The notes beneath the pieces were generated by a model, which was not told the DNA's origin, did no database searches, and saw only the letters and a list, made by a program, of their open reading frames with translations. Of a DNA stretch of 64,000 nucleotides, positions 8,166 through 15,943 are shown in pieces. The stretch spans positions 62,001 to 126,000 of the forward strand of contig JAJPKN010000048.1 in assembly GCA_021323695.1 (NCBI GenBank), in the 5' to 3' direction. The position numbers were made by a program, and so were the translations under genes. Each line of letters begins with the position of its first letter. The first letter of the stretch is position 1. Source of the DNA: Actinomycetota bacterium (lineage in GTDB: Bacteria > Actinomycetota > Acidimicrobiia > Acidimicrobiales > Palsa-688).

Positions 8166-9464
8166 GTGGCAGAAGCATGGCTCATCCAGCCGAGCGGGCC
8201 CCTGGTAGGTGACGTCCGGGTCCACGGGTCCAAGAACGCGGTGACCAAGCACATGGTGGCCGCGATCATGGGCCAGGGCCCCAGCACGATCACCAACGTC
8301 CCCGAAGTCGGCGATGTCGAGATCACCGCCGAGATCCTGCGTGCCGTCGGAGCGGGCGTGGAACGTTCCGCCGGTGCGGTGGAGGTCACACCACCCGAGG
8401 AGGCCAAGGCTGAGGTCCCGCTCAGCTTCAGTGGGCTCAACCGCATACCCGTGCTCCTGCTCGGCCCGCTCCTCCACCTGACCGGCGAGGCGTTCGTGCC
8501 CCGGGTAGGTGGCGACCGGATCGGGGGGCGCCCGGTCGACTTCCACGTCAAGGCCCTGCGCGCCCTGGGGGCAGAGGTGGAAGTGACCGACGACGGGATC
8601 CGGGCACGTTGCCGGCGGTTGCGGGGCGCCATCATAGAGCTGCCTTACCCGAGCGTGGGGGCTACCGAGTCGGCACTTTTGTCTGCCTCCCTGGCTCAGG
8701 GCAAGACCGTGGTCCGCAACGCGGCGACCGAGCCTGAGGTCTTGGAGCTGGCCCTTTTCCTGCAGAGGATGGGAGCCCGGATCGAACTGGCACCGGACAG
8801 GCGCGTGGTCATAGAGGGCGTGCCCAAGCTGCGAGGGGCCCGCACCCGCCTGGCCGGCGACCGTATCGAAGCCTTCAGCTACCTGGTGGCCGGGCTGGCG
8901 ACACGGGGCACCGTCCGGGTGATCGGCTGCGCCCAGGACCGGCTGGTCACCGCCATCACGACCTTGTTGCGAATGGGCGCCCAGGTCAGCATCGACGAGC
9001 ACGGCATCGCCGCCTTCGCCCCCGACGGGCTCCACGCCGCCGCCGTCCAGACCGATGTGCACCCCGGTTTCATAACCGATTGGCAGCCACCTCTCATGGT
9101 ATTGTTCACCCAGGCCGAGGGGATGTCGGTGCTGCACGAGACAGTGTTCGAGGAGCGTTTTGTCTACGTGCCCGCCTTGCAGGCCATGGGGGGCGAGATA
9201 GAGCTGTTCGCCACCTGCCTGGGCGGCCCTGCCTGCCGGTTCCACGACACGAGCTACCTGCACTCGGCAGTGGTCCGGGGGCCGTCGAAACTGCAAGGCA
9301 CCGAGGTCGAAGTGCCCGACGTGCGGGCCGGGTTCTCCAGCGTCATCGCCGCGGCAACGGCCAGCGGCCCCACTCTCCTGCACGGCGTCCGCCACTTGGA
9401 GCGCGGCTACCACCGCCCGGCCGAACAACTGCGCTCTCTCGGGCTCACCCTCCAAGAGAAATAG
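8166..9464 (+). CDS. murA: UDP-N-acetylglucosamine 1-carboxyvinyltransferase, Asp-type MurA
   Basis: This 432-residue enzyme has the two-domain EPT fold and would carry out the first committed step of peptidoglycan synthesis, transferring enolpyruvate from PEP to UDP-GlcNAc in the cytosol. The substrate-binding Lys and Asn lie in GSKNAV (residues 21-26). The loop that carries the catalytic Cys in most bacteria reads VGGDRIGGRPVDFH, so Asp117 replaces Cys. Mycobacterium tuberculosis MurA has the same exchange, and such enzymes are insensitive to fosfomycin. The start is GTG 8166. It is somewhat divergent elsewhere, so a MurA-like paralogue is possible, but murB lies next door, convergent. A strong hairpin follows the gene. 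Confidence 0.85.
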   Translation: MAEAWLIQPSGPLVGDVRVHGSKNAVTKHMVAAIMGQGPSTITNVPEVGDVEITAEILRAVGAGVERSAGAVEVTPPEEAKAEVPLSFSGLNRIPVLLLGPLLHLTGEAFVPRVGGDRIGGRPVDFHVKALRALGAEVEVTDDGIRARCRRLRGAIIELPYPSVGATESALLSASLAQGKTVVRNAATEPEVLELALFLQRMGARIELAPDRRVVIEGVPKLRGARTRLAGDRIEAFSYLVAGLATRGTVRVIGCAQDRLVTAITTLLRMGAQVSIDEHGIAAFAPDGLHAAAVQTDVHPGFITDWQPPLMVLFTQAEGMSVLHETVFEERFVYVPALQAMGGEIELFATCLGGPACRFHDTSYLHSAVVRGPSKLQGTEVEVPDVRAGFSSVIAAATASGPTLLHGVRHLERGYHRPAEQLRSLGLTLQEK

Positions 9465-9499
9465 GCCGCAGCCGGGCACGACCGCTGGCCATGACGACA

Positions 9500-9528
9500 G
9501 AAGGACCGGCGGGGGATGCCGGTCCTTC
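9500..9528. terminator. Strong hairpin terminator after murA
   Basis: GAAGGACCGGC (9500-9510) pairs perfectly with GCCGGTCCTTC (9518-9528) across a 7-nt loop, 36 bp after the murA stop. A second hairpin, GGGGCGG (9542-9548) with CCGCCCC (9559-9565), follows. There is no T-run. The position between convergent murA and murB suggests a bidirectional terminator. Confidence 0.65.
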
Positions 9529-9630
9529 GGTCATCGCTCAAGGGGCGGAAGGGGGGGACCGCCCCGAGCTAGTCCAACTGGCAGGGAGAGCCGTATGGAC
9601 GCCCCCAGCATAGCAGCCTCCTCAACCACC

Positions 9631-9675
9631 TACCAGGGCACTGGCTACCAGGGCACTGGCTACCAGGGCACTGGC
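9631..9675. repeat. Three perfect 15-bp tandem repeats
   Basis: The unit TACCAGGGCACTGGC occurs three times without change (9631-9645, 9646-9660, 9661-9675), followed by a partial fourth. Each unit contains the small inverted repeat CCAG-GGCA-CTGG. The array lies between murA and murB, 18 bp beyond the murB stop, and is non-coding. Confidence 0.8.
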
Positions 9676-9693
9676 CAGCGACCAGGGCCCACG

Positions 9694-10749
9694 TCAGAGG
9701 TCCAGGCCGACCAGTACGGGCTCCGGCTCCAGGGTAATGCCAAAGCGGGCCCGTACCCCGTCGCGCACCGCCCGGGCCAGGGCCAGCAGGTCTGCCGCAG
9801 TACCGCCCTCCAAGACCGTGAGGGCCAGGGCATGGCGGCTGGAGATGGCAGCACCGCCCATCCGGTACCCGCGGGCAAAGCCGGCTCGCTCCACGAGCCA
9901 AGCGGCAGGCACCTTGACCCCTTTGCCGGTGGGGAACCCCGGCACACCGGGGGCGACTTCCTGCAACCGCTCCCAGTGCCCCTCCTCCAGGACCGGGTTA
10001 GTGAAAAAGGAGCCCGCCGTGCCAACAACCGGCCCTGCGGGGTCCAGCACCATGCCCTTGGCCCGGCGCAGCTCCAGCACCGCTCCTGCGACTTCCGCCA
10101 GAGGGGCCCGGCTCCCCACCCGGGCACCCAGGTGCCTGGCCAGTTCCCCGTAGCGGACAGGGCGGGACAAGCGCGACCGTTCCAGCTGGAAGGTCACCTC
10201 AGTCACCACAAAGCGCGACGACCTCTTGAGGAGGCTGTCCCGGTAGGCAAAGCCAACTTCGCCGGGGGACAGTTCGCGCAGGCACCGACGGGAGCGGTCC
10301 CAGACCGTCAGCTTCCAGATGGTGTCAGAGACCTCCTGGCCGTAGGCGCCTACGTTCTGCACGGGCGTGGCACCCACCAGGCCGGGTATGCCGGCCAGGC
10401 ACTCGATGCCCGAAAGCCCCTCCGCCACGCAGCGCTCGACCAGCTCGCTCCACGGTTCGCCGGCGGCGGCACTGAGGAGCACCTCGCCTCCCCCCTCGGT
10501 GCTCAGCCGGGCACCCCTCAGGGCGATGCGCACCACCGTCCCTGGGAACCCCTCGTCGCAAACGACCACGTTGCTCCCTCCCCCCAGGACAAGCACCGGC
10601 TGGTGGTCGGCTTCAGCCCGCTCCAGGGCACGGGCCAGAGCCTCCACGCTGTCTACCTGGACGAAGGCACGGGCCGGCCCGCCCACTCTCAAAGTGGTGT
10701 GCTCGGAGAGCCGTACGCGGCCCGGCGACGGCGTGCTCAACCGGGGCAT
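9694..10749 (-). CDS. murB: UDP-N-acetylenolpyruvoylglucosamine reductase
   Basis: MurB reduces the MurA product with NADPH and bound FAD to UDP-N-acetylmuramate. The FAD-binding segment is clear: LSEHTTLRVGGPAR near the start, then VLVLGGGSNVVV, and GLSGIECLAGIPGLVGATPVQNVGAYGQEV. The catalytic Ser is expected in GTAGSFFTNPV, and KVPAAWLVERAGF with GGAAISSRHAL closes the protein. The length of 351 residues is normal. The ATG at 10749 was chosen because the family similarity begins there; the frame is open further upstream but that part is not MurB-like. It is convergent with murA. Confidence 0.95.
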   Translation of the reverse strand: MPRLSTPSPGRVRLSEHTTLRVGGPARAFVQVDSVEALARALERAEADHQPVLVLGGGSNVVVCDEGFPGTVVRIALRGARLSTEGGGEVLLSAAAGEPWSELVERCVAEGLSGIECLAGIPGLVGATPVQNVGAYGQEVSDTIWKLTVWDRSRRCLRELSPGEVGFAYRDSLLKRSSRFVVTEVTFQLERSRLSRPVRYGELARHLGARVGSRAPLAEVAGAVLELRRAKGMVLDPAGPVVGTAGSFFTNPVLEEGHWERLQEVAPGVPGFPTGKGVKVPAAWLVERAGFARGYRMGGAAISSRHALALTVLEGGTAADLLALARAVRDGVRARFGITLEPEPVLVGLDL

Positions 10750-10957
10750 AGCGCCAGCCCGGCCACGTCGTCTCTGTGGGGCACCTTCCCCCCTGTGCCG
10801 CCTGTGGTCGCCTTCGCGCCTGTAGCTGTGGCCATGGCCTCTCGCTGCGTACTTGCCGCCCGAGAGCCTAACCGCTGCCTGCCCAAGGTGCCCCCCTCGC
10901 CCCCAGGGCCGGCTAGAGTCCTGGCGGTGCTGCGGCACCCACGGGTTAGGAGTGGCC

Positions 10958-12568
10958 GTGCAACAGCTGGAACAGGAGCTCAAGTTCGACGTGCCCCGCA
11001 GCTGGGCGCTCCCCGACCTCAGCGGGGTGCTGCCCGGCGTCCAGGCGGCGCCACTGCCAGCCCTGCGGCTCGTCACCACCTATTTCGACACCGCCGACCT
11101 GCGCCTGGCGCACCACGGGGTGACCCTGCGCCACCGCCACGTGATGGCCGAGCCGGGCAAGCCACGGGGCCGTGCCCGCCAGAAGGAGGAATGGACCGTG
11201 AAGCTCCCGGCCAGCGCCGGGGCCGGCCTGGCTCGCACCGAGGTCACCTGGCCAGCAAGACGCAGCCGGCCTCGCGCCCCTGGGGCCGGCGCCGGGACCA
11301 CGGGACCGGTCGAGGGGGCGGCGGCGCCGGCCCGTCCACGGCTGCCCGCAGTACCCAAGGCCGCGGCCAACTTGGTGAGGGACGTCTGCCTGGGCCTGCC
11401 CCTACGCCCGGTGGCCCGCTTGGAGGCTGACCGCCAGCGCCTGCAGCTGCGGGCCTCGGATGGTCGCCCTCTGGCGGAAGTGGACTACGACTCGGTAGCG
11501 GGCTACCGCTTGGTTGGGCACCGCCGCTCCACTCACTTCCGCGAGGTCGAGGTGGAACTGGCCCCCGGCAGCTCGGCGGAGGTGCTCCAGGCCGCCGCCG
11601 CCCGGCTCCAGGCGGCCGGCGCCGCGCCGTCTGGCCGTGCCAGCAAGCTGCTGGAGGTGCTAGGGCCGGAGGCAAGCAGCTGGCAGCCCGCCCGGCCCGG
11701 CCCCGGCTCTGCCCAGCCCGGTGCCAGCGTGGCTGCCGTCTTGCCGGCCCAGGTAGGAGCCTGCCTGGAAGAGCTCCTGGCCCACGGCCCCGCCATCCGC
11801 CTGGCCCGCCCCGACCCCGAGCACGTCCACCGGGCCAGAGTGGCTGTCCGCCGTACGCTCAGCCTGCTGGGGCCAGCGAACCGATCTGGCGCCGACGAGC
11901 AGCTGGCACGCCTGCGCCATGAGCTCAGTTGGCTCGCCCAGCGCTTGGGCCGGGCGCGCGACGCCGATGTACGGGCTGAGCTCCTGCGGGCAAGCTGTGA
12001 CGAGCTCCCTCCAGCCGACGCCGACGGCGCCCGGGCCCTGCTGGAGCGGGCCAGGGGCGACCAACGCCGTGCCCGTGCCCAGTTGCTCGCGGCACTGCGC
12101 TCCCAGCGCTACCTGGCCCTGTTGAGGTCGCTGGAGGACTTCAGCCCTGCCACCGCCCCCGGCCCGGCCGAGGCGCCAGCTGTGGCACTGGGGGCAGTGG
12201 TGCAGCGCAACTGGCGGTCGCTCAGCCGAGCTGTGGGCCACAGCGGCGACCAGGCCACGGACGACGCCCTGCACCGGGCGCGGGTGAGGGCCAAGCACCT
12301 TCGCTACACACTGGAGCTCCTGGCCGGCAAGCGTGCGCACCGGGCGGCCGCCGCCGCCACCCGCCTCCAGGACGTGCTGGGACAGCTCCACGATGCCGCA
12401 CTGGCCGAAGCCTGGCTGCGTGAGGCAGCCGCCGCGGCACCCAGCCGGGCGGGCCTGGCAGTCGCCGCCGGCCAGCTCATCGCCCGCTCCCGGGCCAGTC
12501 AGAGCGAGCTGCGGGCCGCCTGGCCGTCAGCCTGGTCCCGCCTGCGCAAAGCCGTCTCCAAGTTGTGA
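10958..12568 (+). CDS. CYTH-CHAD domain protein (triphosphate tunnel metalloenzyme/polyphosphate-binding)
   Basis: The 536-residue protein joins two domains. Residues about 1-205 are CYTH (triphosphate tunnel) with the signature EQELKF at the start and acidic/basic strands (EEWTVKLPA, REVEVELAPGS). Residues about 240-530 are CHAD, a helical bundle with conserved His, Arg and Lys (EHVHRARVAVRRTLSLL and LHRARVRAKHLRYTLELL). CYTH enzymes cleave triphosphate compounds; CHAD domains bind polyphosphate. The fusion is common in actinomycetes and is tied to polyphosphate metabolism. GTG 10958 follows AGGAG closely; a GTG at 10952 is possible. An insert rich in Ala/Pro/Gly lies near residues 90-130. 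It is divergent from murB with 208 bp between them. Confidence 0.88.
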   Translation: MQQLEQELKFDVPRSWALPDLSGVLPGVQAAPLPALRLVTTYFDTADLRLAHHGVTLRHRHVMAEPGKPRGRARQKEEWTVKLPASAGAGLARTEVTWPARRSRPRAPGAGAGTTGPVEGAAAPARPRLPAVPKAAANLVRDVCLGLPLRPVARLEADRQRLQLRASDGRPLAEVDYDSVAGYRLVGHRRSTHFREVEVELAPGSSAEVLQAAAARLQAAGAAPSGRASKLLEVLGPEASSWQPARPGPGSAQPGASVAAVLPAQVGACLEELLAHGPAIRLARPDPEHVHRARVAVRRTLSLLGPANRSGADEQLARLRHELSWLAQRLGRARDADVRAELLRASCDELPPADADGARALLERARGDQRRARAQLLAALRSQRYLALLRSLEDFSPATAPGPAEAPAVALGAVVQRNWRSLSRAVGHSGDQATDDALHRARVRAKHLRYTLELLAGKRAHRAAAAATRLQDVLGQLHDAALAEAWLREAAAAAPSRAGLAVAAGQLIARSRASQSELRAAWPSAWSRLRKAVSKL

Positions 12569-12610
12569 GCTCACCGCCAGGGGCCGTGCCGGCAAGCCCT
12601 GCCGGGTGCG

Positions 12611-12639
12611 TTGCAGGTTCTTTGGCCAAGGGGCATTAT
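12611..12639 (+). promoter_or_regulatory. Possible promoter before the lipoprotein gene
   Basis: TTGCAG (12611-12616) and CATTAT (12634-12639) are exactly 17 bp apart in a slightly A+T-richer patch. The predicted transcript would begin about 20 nt before TTG 12668. Match to consensus is moderate (3/6 and 4/6). Confidence 0.35.
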
Positions 12640-12667
12640 CGGGCCTCATGCGCCAAAGGACCGCGGG

Positions 12668-13231
12668 TTGAGGGCAGCTCACTGGCCAAGGACCAGGCGC
12701 TGGGCCAGCGGGGCGAGCCTGGCCCTGGCCGGCGTGGGGGCACTGGCGCTGGCCGCCTGCGGAGGAGCCAACAACGCCGCTCCGGGCTCCCGGGCTACCT
12801 CGGTGTTCAACCTACGGCCCGGCGACTGCCTCGTCCCGCCCAAGGCCAACCCGAACCTCCAGGTCTCCAGCGTCACCGTGGTCCCCTGCACCGAGGCCCA
12901 CACCGAAGAGGTCTACTGCGTCCTGCCCTACAGCCCGGCCCCACCCCAGGGGGCCCCCAAGTGCCCGGCCAAACCCCCCCGGCTGACCGGCCTGCTCGGG
13001 GAGGGGTACCCCGGTGACAAGGCCCTGGAGATGTTCGCCAACGCAATATGCTTGGACGAGTTCCAACCCTATGTAGGCACCCCGTACAAGGACTCGTCGT
13101 TGTACTACAGCTACCTGTACCCCTCCCCTCGCAGCTGGGACGACGCGGCCCGGCGGGACCGGGCGGTGGCCTGCGTCCTTGTCACCACCGGTGCCCCCCT
13201 CACCCGCTCCGCTCGAGGCTCGCACCTGTAG
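12668..13231 (+). CDS. Lipoprotein of the septum-formation-like family, upstream of the eCIS tip gene
   Basis: From TTG 12668 the protein has 187 residues with an n-region containing Arg-Arg, a hydrophobic stretch and the lipobox ALAAC, then GG. It is thus predicted to be exported and lipid-anchored outside the membrane. The mature part (VFNLRPGDCLVPP, VPCTEAHTEEVY, ICLDEFQPYVG, WDDAARRDRAVACVLV) resembles actinomycete septum-formation/DUF4190-associated domains, which have paired Cys. The DUF4280 gene follows after 19 bp, so the two are probably cotranscribed. Whether the lipoprotein takes part in the injection system is unknown. The exact start is uncertain because there is no ATG nearby. 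Confidence 0.65.
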   Translation: MRAAHWPRTRRWASGASLALAGVGALALAACGGANNAAPGSRATSVFNLRPGDCLVPPKANPNLQVSSVTVVPCTEAHTEEVYCVLPYSPAPPQGAPKCPAKPPRLTGLLGEGYPGDKALEMFANAICLDEFQPYVGTPYKDSSLYYSYLYPSPRSWDDAARRDRAVACVLVTTGAPLTRSARGSHL

Positions 13232-13250
13232 CGGGCAGGAAGGAGGCCAA

Positions 13251-13640
13251 GTGCCACCCCAGGTCACGGCCACCGCATCAGTGGTGTGCTCCTTCGGCAT
13301 GGCCCCGGCCACAATGGACGTCCTGCCCGTGCGCCGGGCCCTGGTCGAGGGCAAGCCGGCCGCGACCATCGAGGACACGGTGCCCATGGTCAACCTCCCG
13401 CCCTTTGGGATGTGCACCAGTTTGTCCAACCCGACGGTCGCCAGTGCCACGGCCGCGGCCTTAGGGGCCCTCACCCCCATGCCCTGCGTGCCCGTACCGG
13501 TGGGGCCGTGGTCGCCTGGGAGCCCAACGACCTTGATCGGAGGGGTACCGGCGCTGGCTCAGGGCGCTATGTGCAACTGCGCCTGGGGCGGGGTCATCAG
13601 CGTGACCTTCGCCGGTTCGGTGCGCACGGTCGTCAACTGA
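13251..13640 (+). CDS. PAAR-like DUF4280 protein, probable eCIS spike tip
   Basis: The 129-residue protein matches the DUF4280 family, short PAAR-like proteins that are thought to cap the central spike of contractile injection systems. Visible features are VTATASVVCSFGMAP at the start, IEDTVPMVNLPPFGMCTSLSNP in the middle, the Cys in MPCVPVP, then LIGGVPALAQGAMCNCAWGGVISV. The Cys residues could hold a metal, as in PAAR tips. GTG 13251 follows AGGAAGGAGG (13238-13247), and this start removes an unlikely Pro/Ser-rich extension. The gene stands before the sheath operon rather than after gp25, where afp10-type tip genes usually lie. Confidence 0.85.
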   Translation: MPPQVTATASVVCSFGMAPATMDVLPVRRALVEGKPAATIEDTVPMVNLPPFGMCTSLSNPTVASATAAALGALTPMPCVPVPVGPWSPGSPTTLIGGVPALAQGAMCNCAWGGVISVTFAGSVRTVVN

Positions 13641-13656
13641 GGCCGGCCAGCCGGCC
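13641..13656 (+). terminator. Short G+C hairpin directly after the tip gene
   Basis: GGCCGGC (13641-13647) pairs with GCCGGCC (13650-13656) across CA, immediately after the DUF4280 stop. The two-base loop would open to four in practice. It could limit read-through into the sheath operon, leaving the 223-bp gap to supply its own promoter. Confidence 0.35.
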
Positions 13657-13678
13657 GGTGTTGCGCCCATCTCGTACC

Positions 13679-13696
13679 TGTCCGTTTTGTCCGTTT
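13679..13696. repeat. Tandem 9-bp repeat upstream of the sheath operon
   Basis: TGTCCGTTT occurs twice in tandem (13679-13687, 13688-13696) in the gap before the sheath gene. The gap holds no clear -35/-10 pair. This is its most A+T-rich and most ordered element, and a regulator-binding role is a guess. Confidence 0.35.
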
Positions 13697-13863
13697 TCTT
13701 GGTGGGGCGAGGCCGCAAAAGCGAGCCAAGGGATCGACAAGACGTGCTTGGCAGGCGCGGCTGTTCTATCTTCTTGGGTAAGGGCTGCCTAGTGCCCTTG
13801 TGATGTGCGTCCTTACAGCCGCCATCGCCAACCGTACGACGTGCTCCTCACAAAGGGAGGCCA

Positions 13864-15222
13864 ATGCCAACATATGCAGCACCCGGCGTGTACGTCGAGG
13901 AGGTCCCCTCGTCCCAAAAGGTCCTCACGGCCGCGGCGACGGCTATCGCGGCGTTCGTGGGCTTCACCGGCCGGGCCCCCGACGACGACCCTTCCGACCC
14001 AGAGGGCGTGAAACCCCGCCTGGTAACCAGTTGGTCCCAGTTCGAGAACCTCTACGGCGGCTATGCCGAGGGTTGCATGCTGCCCATAGCAGTACGGGGC
14101 TACTTCGACAACGGCGGGTCCATCGCCTACATCGTCCGTATACCCAACACCGCTCCTTCGGGCCAGCCCTCCCAGCTGGCACTGCCGGCCGCCGACCGGG
14201 CCCTCGGGTCCCCGCTCCAGGTCACCAGCATCGCGCCCGACGCCCAGCTGTCGGTGGTGATAGAGAGCGCTGATGCAGCACCCAACGCCAGCGACGGGCC
14301 CACGCCGTTCAACCTCTCGGTCGTGGAAGGCGGCAAGACCGTCGAGAGCTTCGAGAACCTGACGCTAACGCCCGGTGACCGCAACGCCGAGAAGGTGGTC
14401 AATGCCGCCTCCACCAAGGTCAAGGTCAAGGTCAACCTGGGCCCCAAGGTCGACTTGAGCTCCATGCTCGACGTCATGAAGCCGGGCACCTTCACCCTGC
14501 AGCCCGCCCCGGCCAAGCCCGTGCCCGTCACCGGGAGGCGCTTCGCCGGCTCGGAGTCCTCCCGCAGCGGCATCAACGGCTTGGCCATAGCCGAAGACGT
14601 GACCATGGTCATCGTCCCGGACTTGGTGACCGCGGCCACCAAGCCGGACAAGAGCATTGACCTCGGCCTGTGGAAGGCGGTCCAGACCACGCTCATCACC
14701 CACTGCGAGTCGCACGGCAACCGGGTGGCCATCTTGGACGCACCCCCGGGCATGACACCCCAACAGGTGAAGGAGTGGCGCTCGGACGTGGCGATGTACG
14801 ACAGCGCCTTCGCCGCCCTCTACTACCCCTGGATCAAGGTCGAGAACCCCTTGGCCACCAACGGGGCCGACGCCGAGATCCTGGTCCCGCCCTCCGGGCA
14901 CATAGCGGGCGTGTGGGCACGGGTCGACGAGACCCGGGGGGTCTGGAAGGCCCCTGCCAACGAGACCATCGCCGGCTGCCTGGACGTCGAGTACCCGGTC
15001 ACCAAGGCCGAGCAGTCCCTGCTCAACCCCGTCGGCATCAACTGCGTCCGCCCGTTCGGCACTCGCGGCATCCGCATATGGGGTGGCCGGACATTGTCCT
15101 CGGACACCGACTGGCGCTACATAAACGTCCGCCGGCTTTTCAACATGGTCGAGACCACTATCCTCGACGGGACCCAGTGGGCCGTGTTCGAGCCCAACGA
15201 CGTGAAGCTGTGGGAGGCGTGA
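13864..15222 (+). CDS. Contractile sheath protein, main part (C-terminal domain in the next frame)
   Basis: The 452-residue protein is a phage-tail-sheath (T4 gp18/Afp2-like) subunit that forms the contracting outer cylinder. The start PTYAAPGVYVEEVPSSQKVLTAAATAIAAFVGFTGRAP is diagnostic, as are FENLYGGYAEG, GYFDNGGSIAYIVRI and, later, FAALYYPWIKVENP, SGHIAGVWARVDETRGVWKAPAN, VRPFGTRGIRIWGGRTLS and WRYINVRRLFNMVE. The ATG has AGGGAGG before it. The frame stops at LWEA* (TGA 15220-15222), whereas sheath proteins normally continue about 70 residues into a domain found in the overlapping -1 frame from 15219. That segment carries the inter-subunit strand exchange in related sheaths, so this product alone would probably not polymerise. 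Confidence 0.9.
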   Translation: MPTYAAPGVYVEEVPSSQKVLTAAATAIAAFVGFTGRAPDDDPSDPEGVKPRLVTSWSQFENLYGGYAEGCMLPIAVRGYFDNGGSIAYIVRIPNTAPSGQPSQLALPAADRALGSPLQVTSIAPDAQLSVVIESADAAPNASDGPTPFNLSVVEGGKTVESFENLTLTPGDRNAEKVVNAASTKVKVKVNLGPKVDLSSMLDVMKPGTFTLQPAPAKPVPVTGRRFAGSESSRSGINGLAIAEDVTMVIVPDLVTAATKPDKSIDLGLWKAVQTTLITHCESHGNRVAILDAPPGMTPQQVKEWRSDVAMYDSAFAALYYPWIKVENPLATNGADAEILVPPSGHIAGVWARVDETRGVWKAPANETIAGCLDVEYPVTKAEQSLLNPVGINCVRPFGTRGIRIWGGRTLSSDTDWRYINVRRLFNMVETTILDGTQWAVFEPNDVKLWEA

Positions 15223-15437
15223 AGAGGACCCTCAACGCCTTCCTGACCGGCCTGTGGCGGGACGGCGCCCTCTTCGGCACCTCACCGGACCAAGCCTTCT
15301 ATGTGAAATGCGACGAGGAGACCAACCCGCCCGAGTCCATCGACCAGGGCAAGCTGGTGGTCGAAGTGGGCATCGCGCCGGTCAAGCCAGCTGAGTTCGT
15401 CATCTTCCGCATCAGCCAACAAAAGCAGACGGCCTAG
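15219..15437 (+). CDS. Detached C-terminal domain of the sheath protein
   Basis: The 72 residues (VKRTLNAFLTGLWRDGAL..., CDEE, IAPVKPAEFVIFRIS) are exactly the C-terminal segment of phage-tail and eCIS sheaths. A GTG at 15219-15221 overlaps the sheath stop (GTGA), in the -1 frame. Joining LWEA directly to VKRT gives the usual sheath sequence with no residue missing. One extra G at the GCG-TG junction (about 15219) would restore a single frame. Possibilities are translational coupling of two chains, programmed -1 frameshifting (GGGAGG lies just upstream at 15212-15217 but there is no classic slippery heptamer), a real mutation, or a sequence error. It is followed by tube gene 1 after 19 bp. 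Confidence 0.85.
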   Translation: MKRTLNAFLTGLWRDGALFGTSPDQAFYVKCDEETNPPESIDQGKLVVEVGIAPVKPAEFVIFRISQQKQTA

Positions 15438-15456
15438 TCACAACAGGAGCAAGTAG

Positions 15457-15939
15457 ATGCCGGTAAGCAACATCGTCAAAGAAGACCCACTGGTAGTCAA
15501 CCACTTCTTCTTGGAGATCGACGGGGAGGTGATCAGCCAGCTGTCCGAGGTGAGCGGCTTGGACGTCGAACTGGAAGTCTCCGAGTTCGCCCAGCAGCTC
15601 CCCAACGGCCAGTACTCCCAGCGCAAGACCTTTGCCAAGCCCAAGTGGACAGGCGAGATCTCGGTGAAACGCCTGGCTCCCCTGGACGCCACCAAGGACC
15701 CCCTGTGGAAGTGGTTCGAGGACATCCGCAACAAGGGGATGTCGGTAAGCGCGCTCAACGCCCAACGCAAGAACGGCTCAGTGGTCATCTACGACTCGAG
15801 CATGAAGGAGATCTCCCGCTGGAACTTCACCAACGGCTGGCCCTCCAAGATCTCCCAGGACGCCGTCACCGTGTCGGGCAACGAGCCCATTTTCGAGACC
15901 ATCACCATCCAGCACGAAAAGCTCGACCGGGTGAAGTGA
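15457..15939 (+). CDS. Inner tube protein 1 (T4 gp19-like)
   Basis: This 160-residue protein is a phage T4 gp19/eCIS tube subunit (Afp1/Afp5-like) that stacks into the rigid inner tube expelled on contraction. Typical elements are NHFFLEIDGEVISQLSEVSGLDVELEVSEFAQ, the segment KWTGEISVKRLAP and WNFTNGWPSKIS, with the usual length of about 150 residues. ATG has AGGAG at 15444-15448. It sits directly after the sheath, as in most eCIS operons. It differs clearly from the second tube gene at 16659, so one probably forms the main tube and the other an adaptor layer next to the baseplate. The order suggests this is the main tube. Confidence 0.92.
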   Translation: MPVSNIVKEDPLVVNHFFLEIDGEVISQLSEVSGLDVELEVSEFAQQLPNGQYSQRKTFAKPKWTGEISVKRLAPLDATKDPLWKWFEDIRNKGMSVSALNAQRKNGSVVIYDSSMKEISRWNFTNGWPSKISQDAVTVSGNEPIFETITIQHEKLDRVK

Positions 15940-15943
15940 GTCG

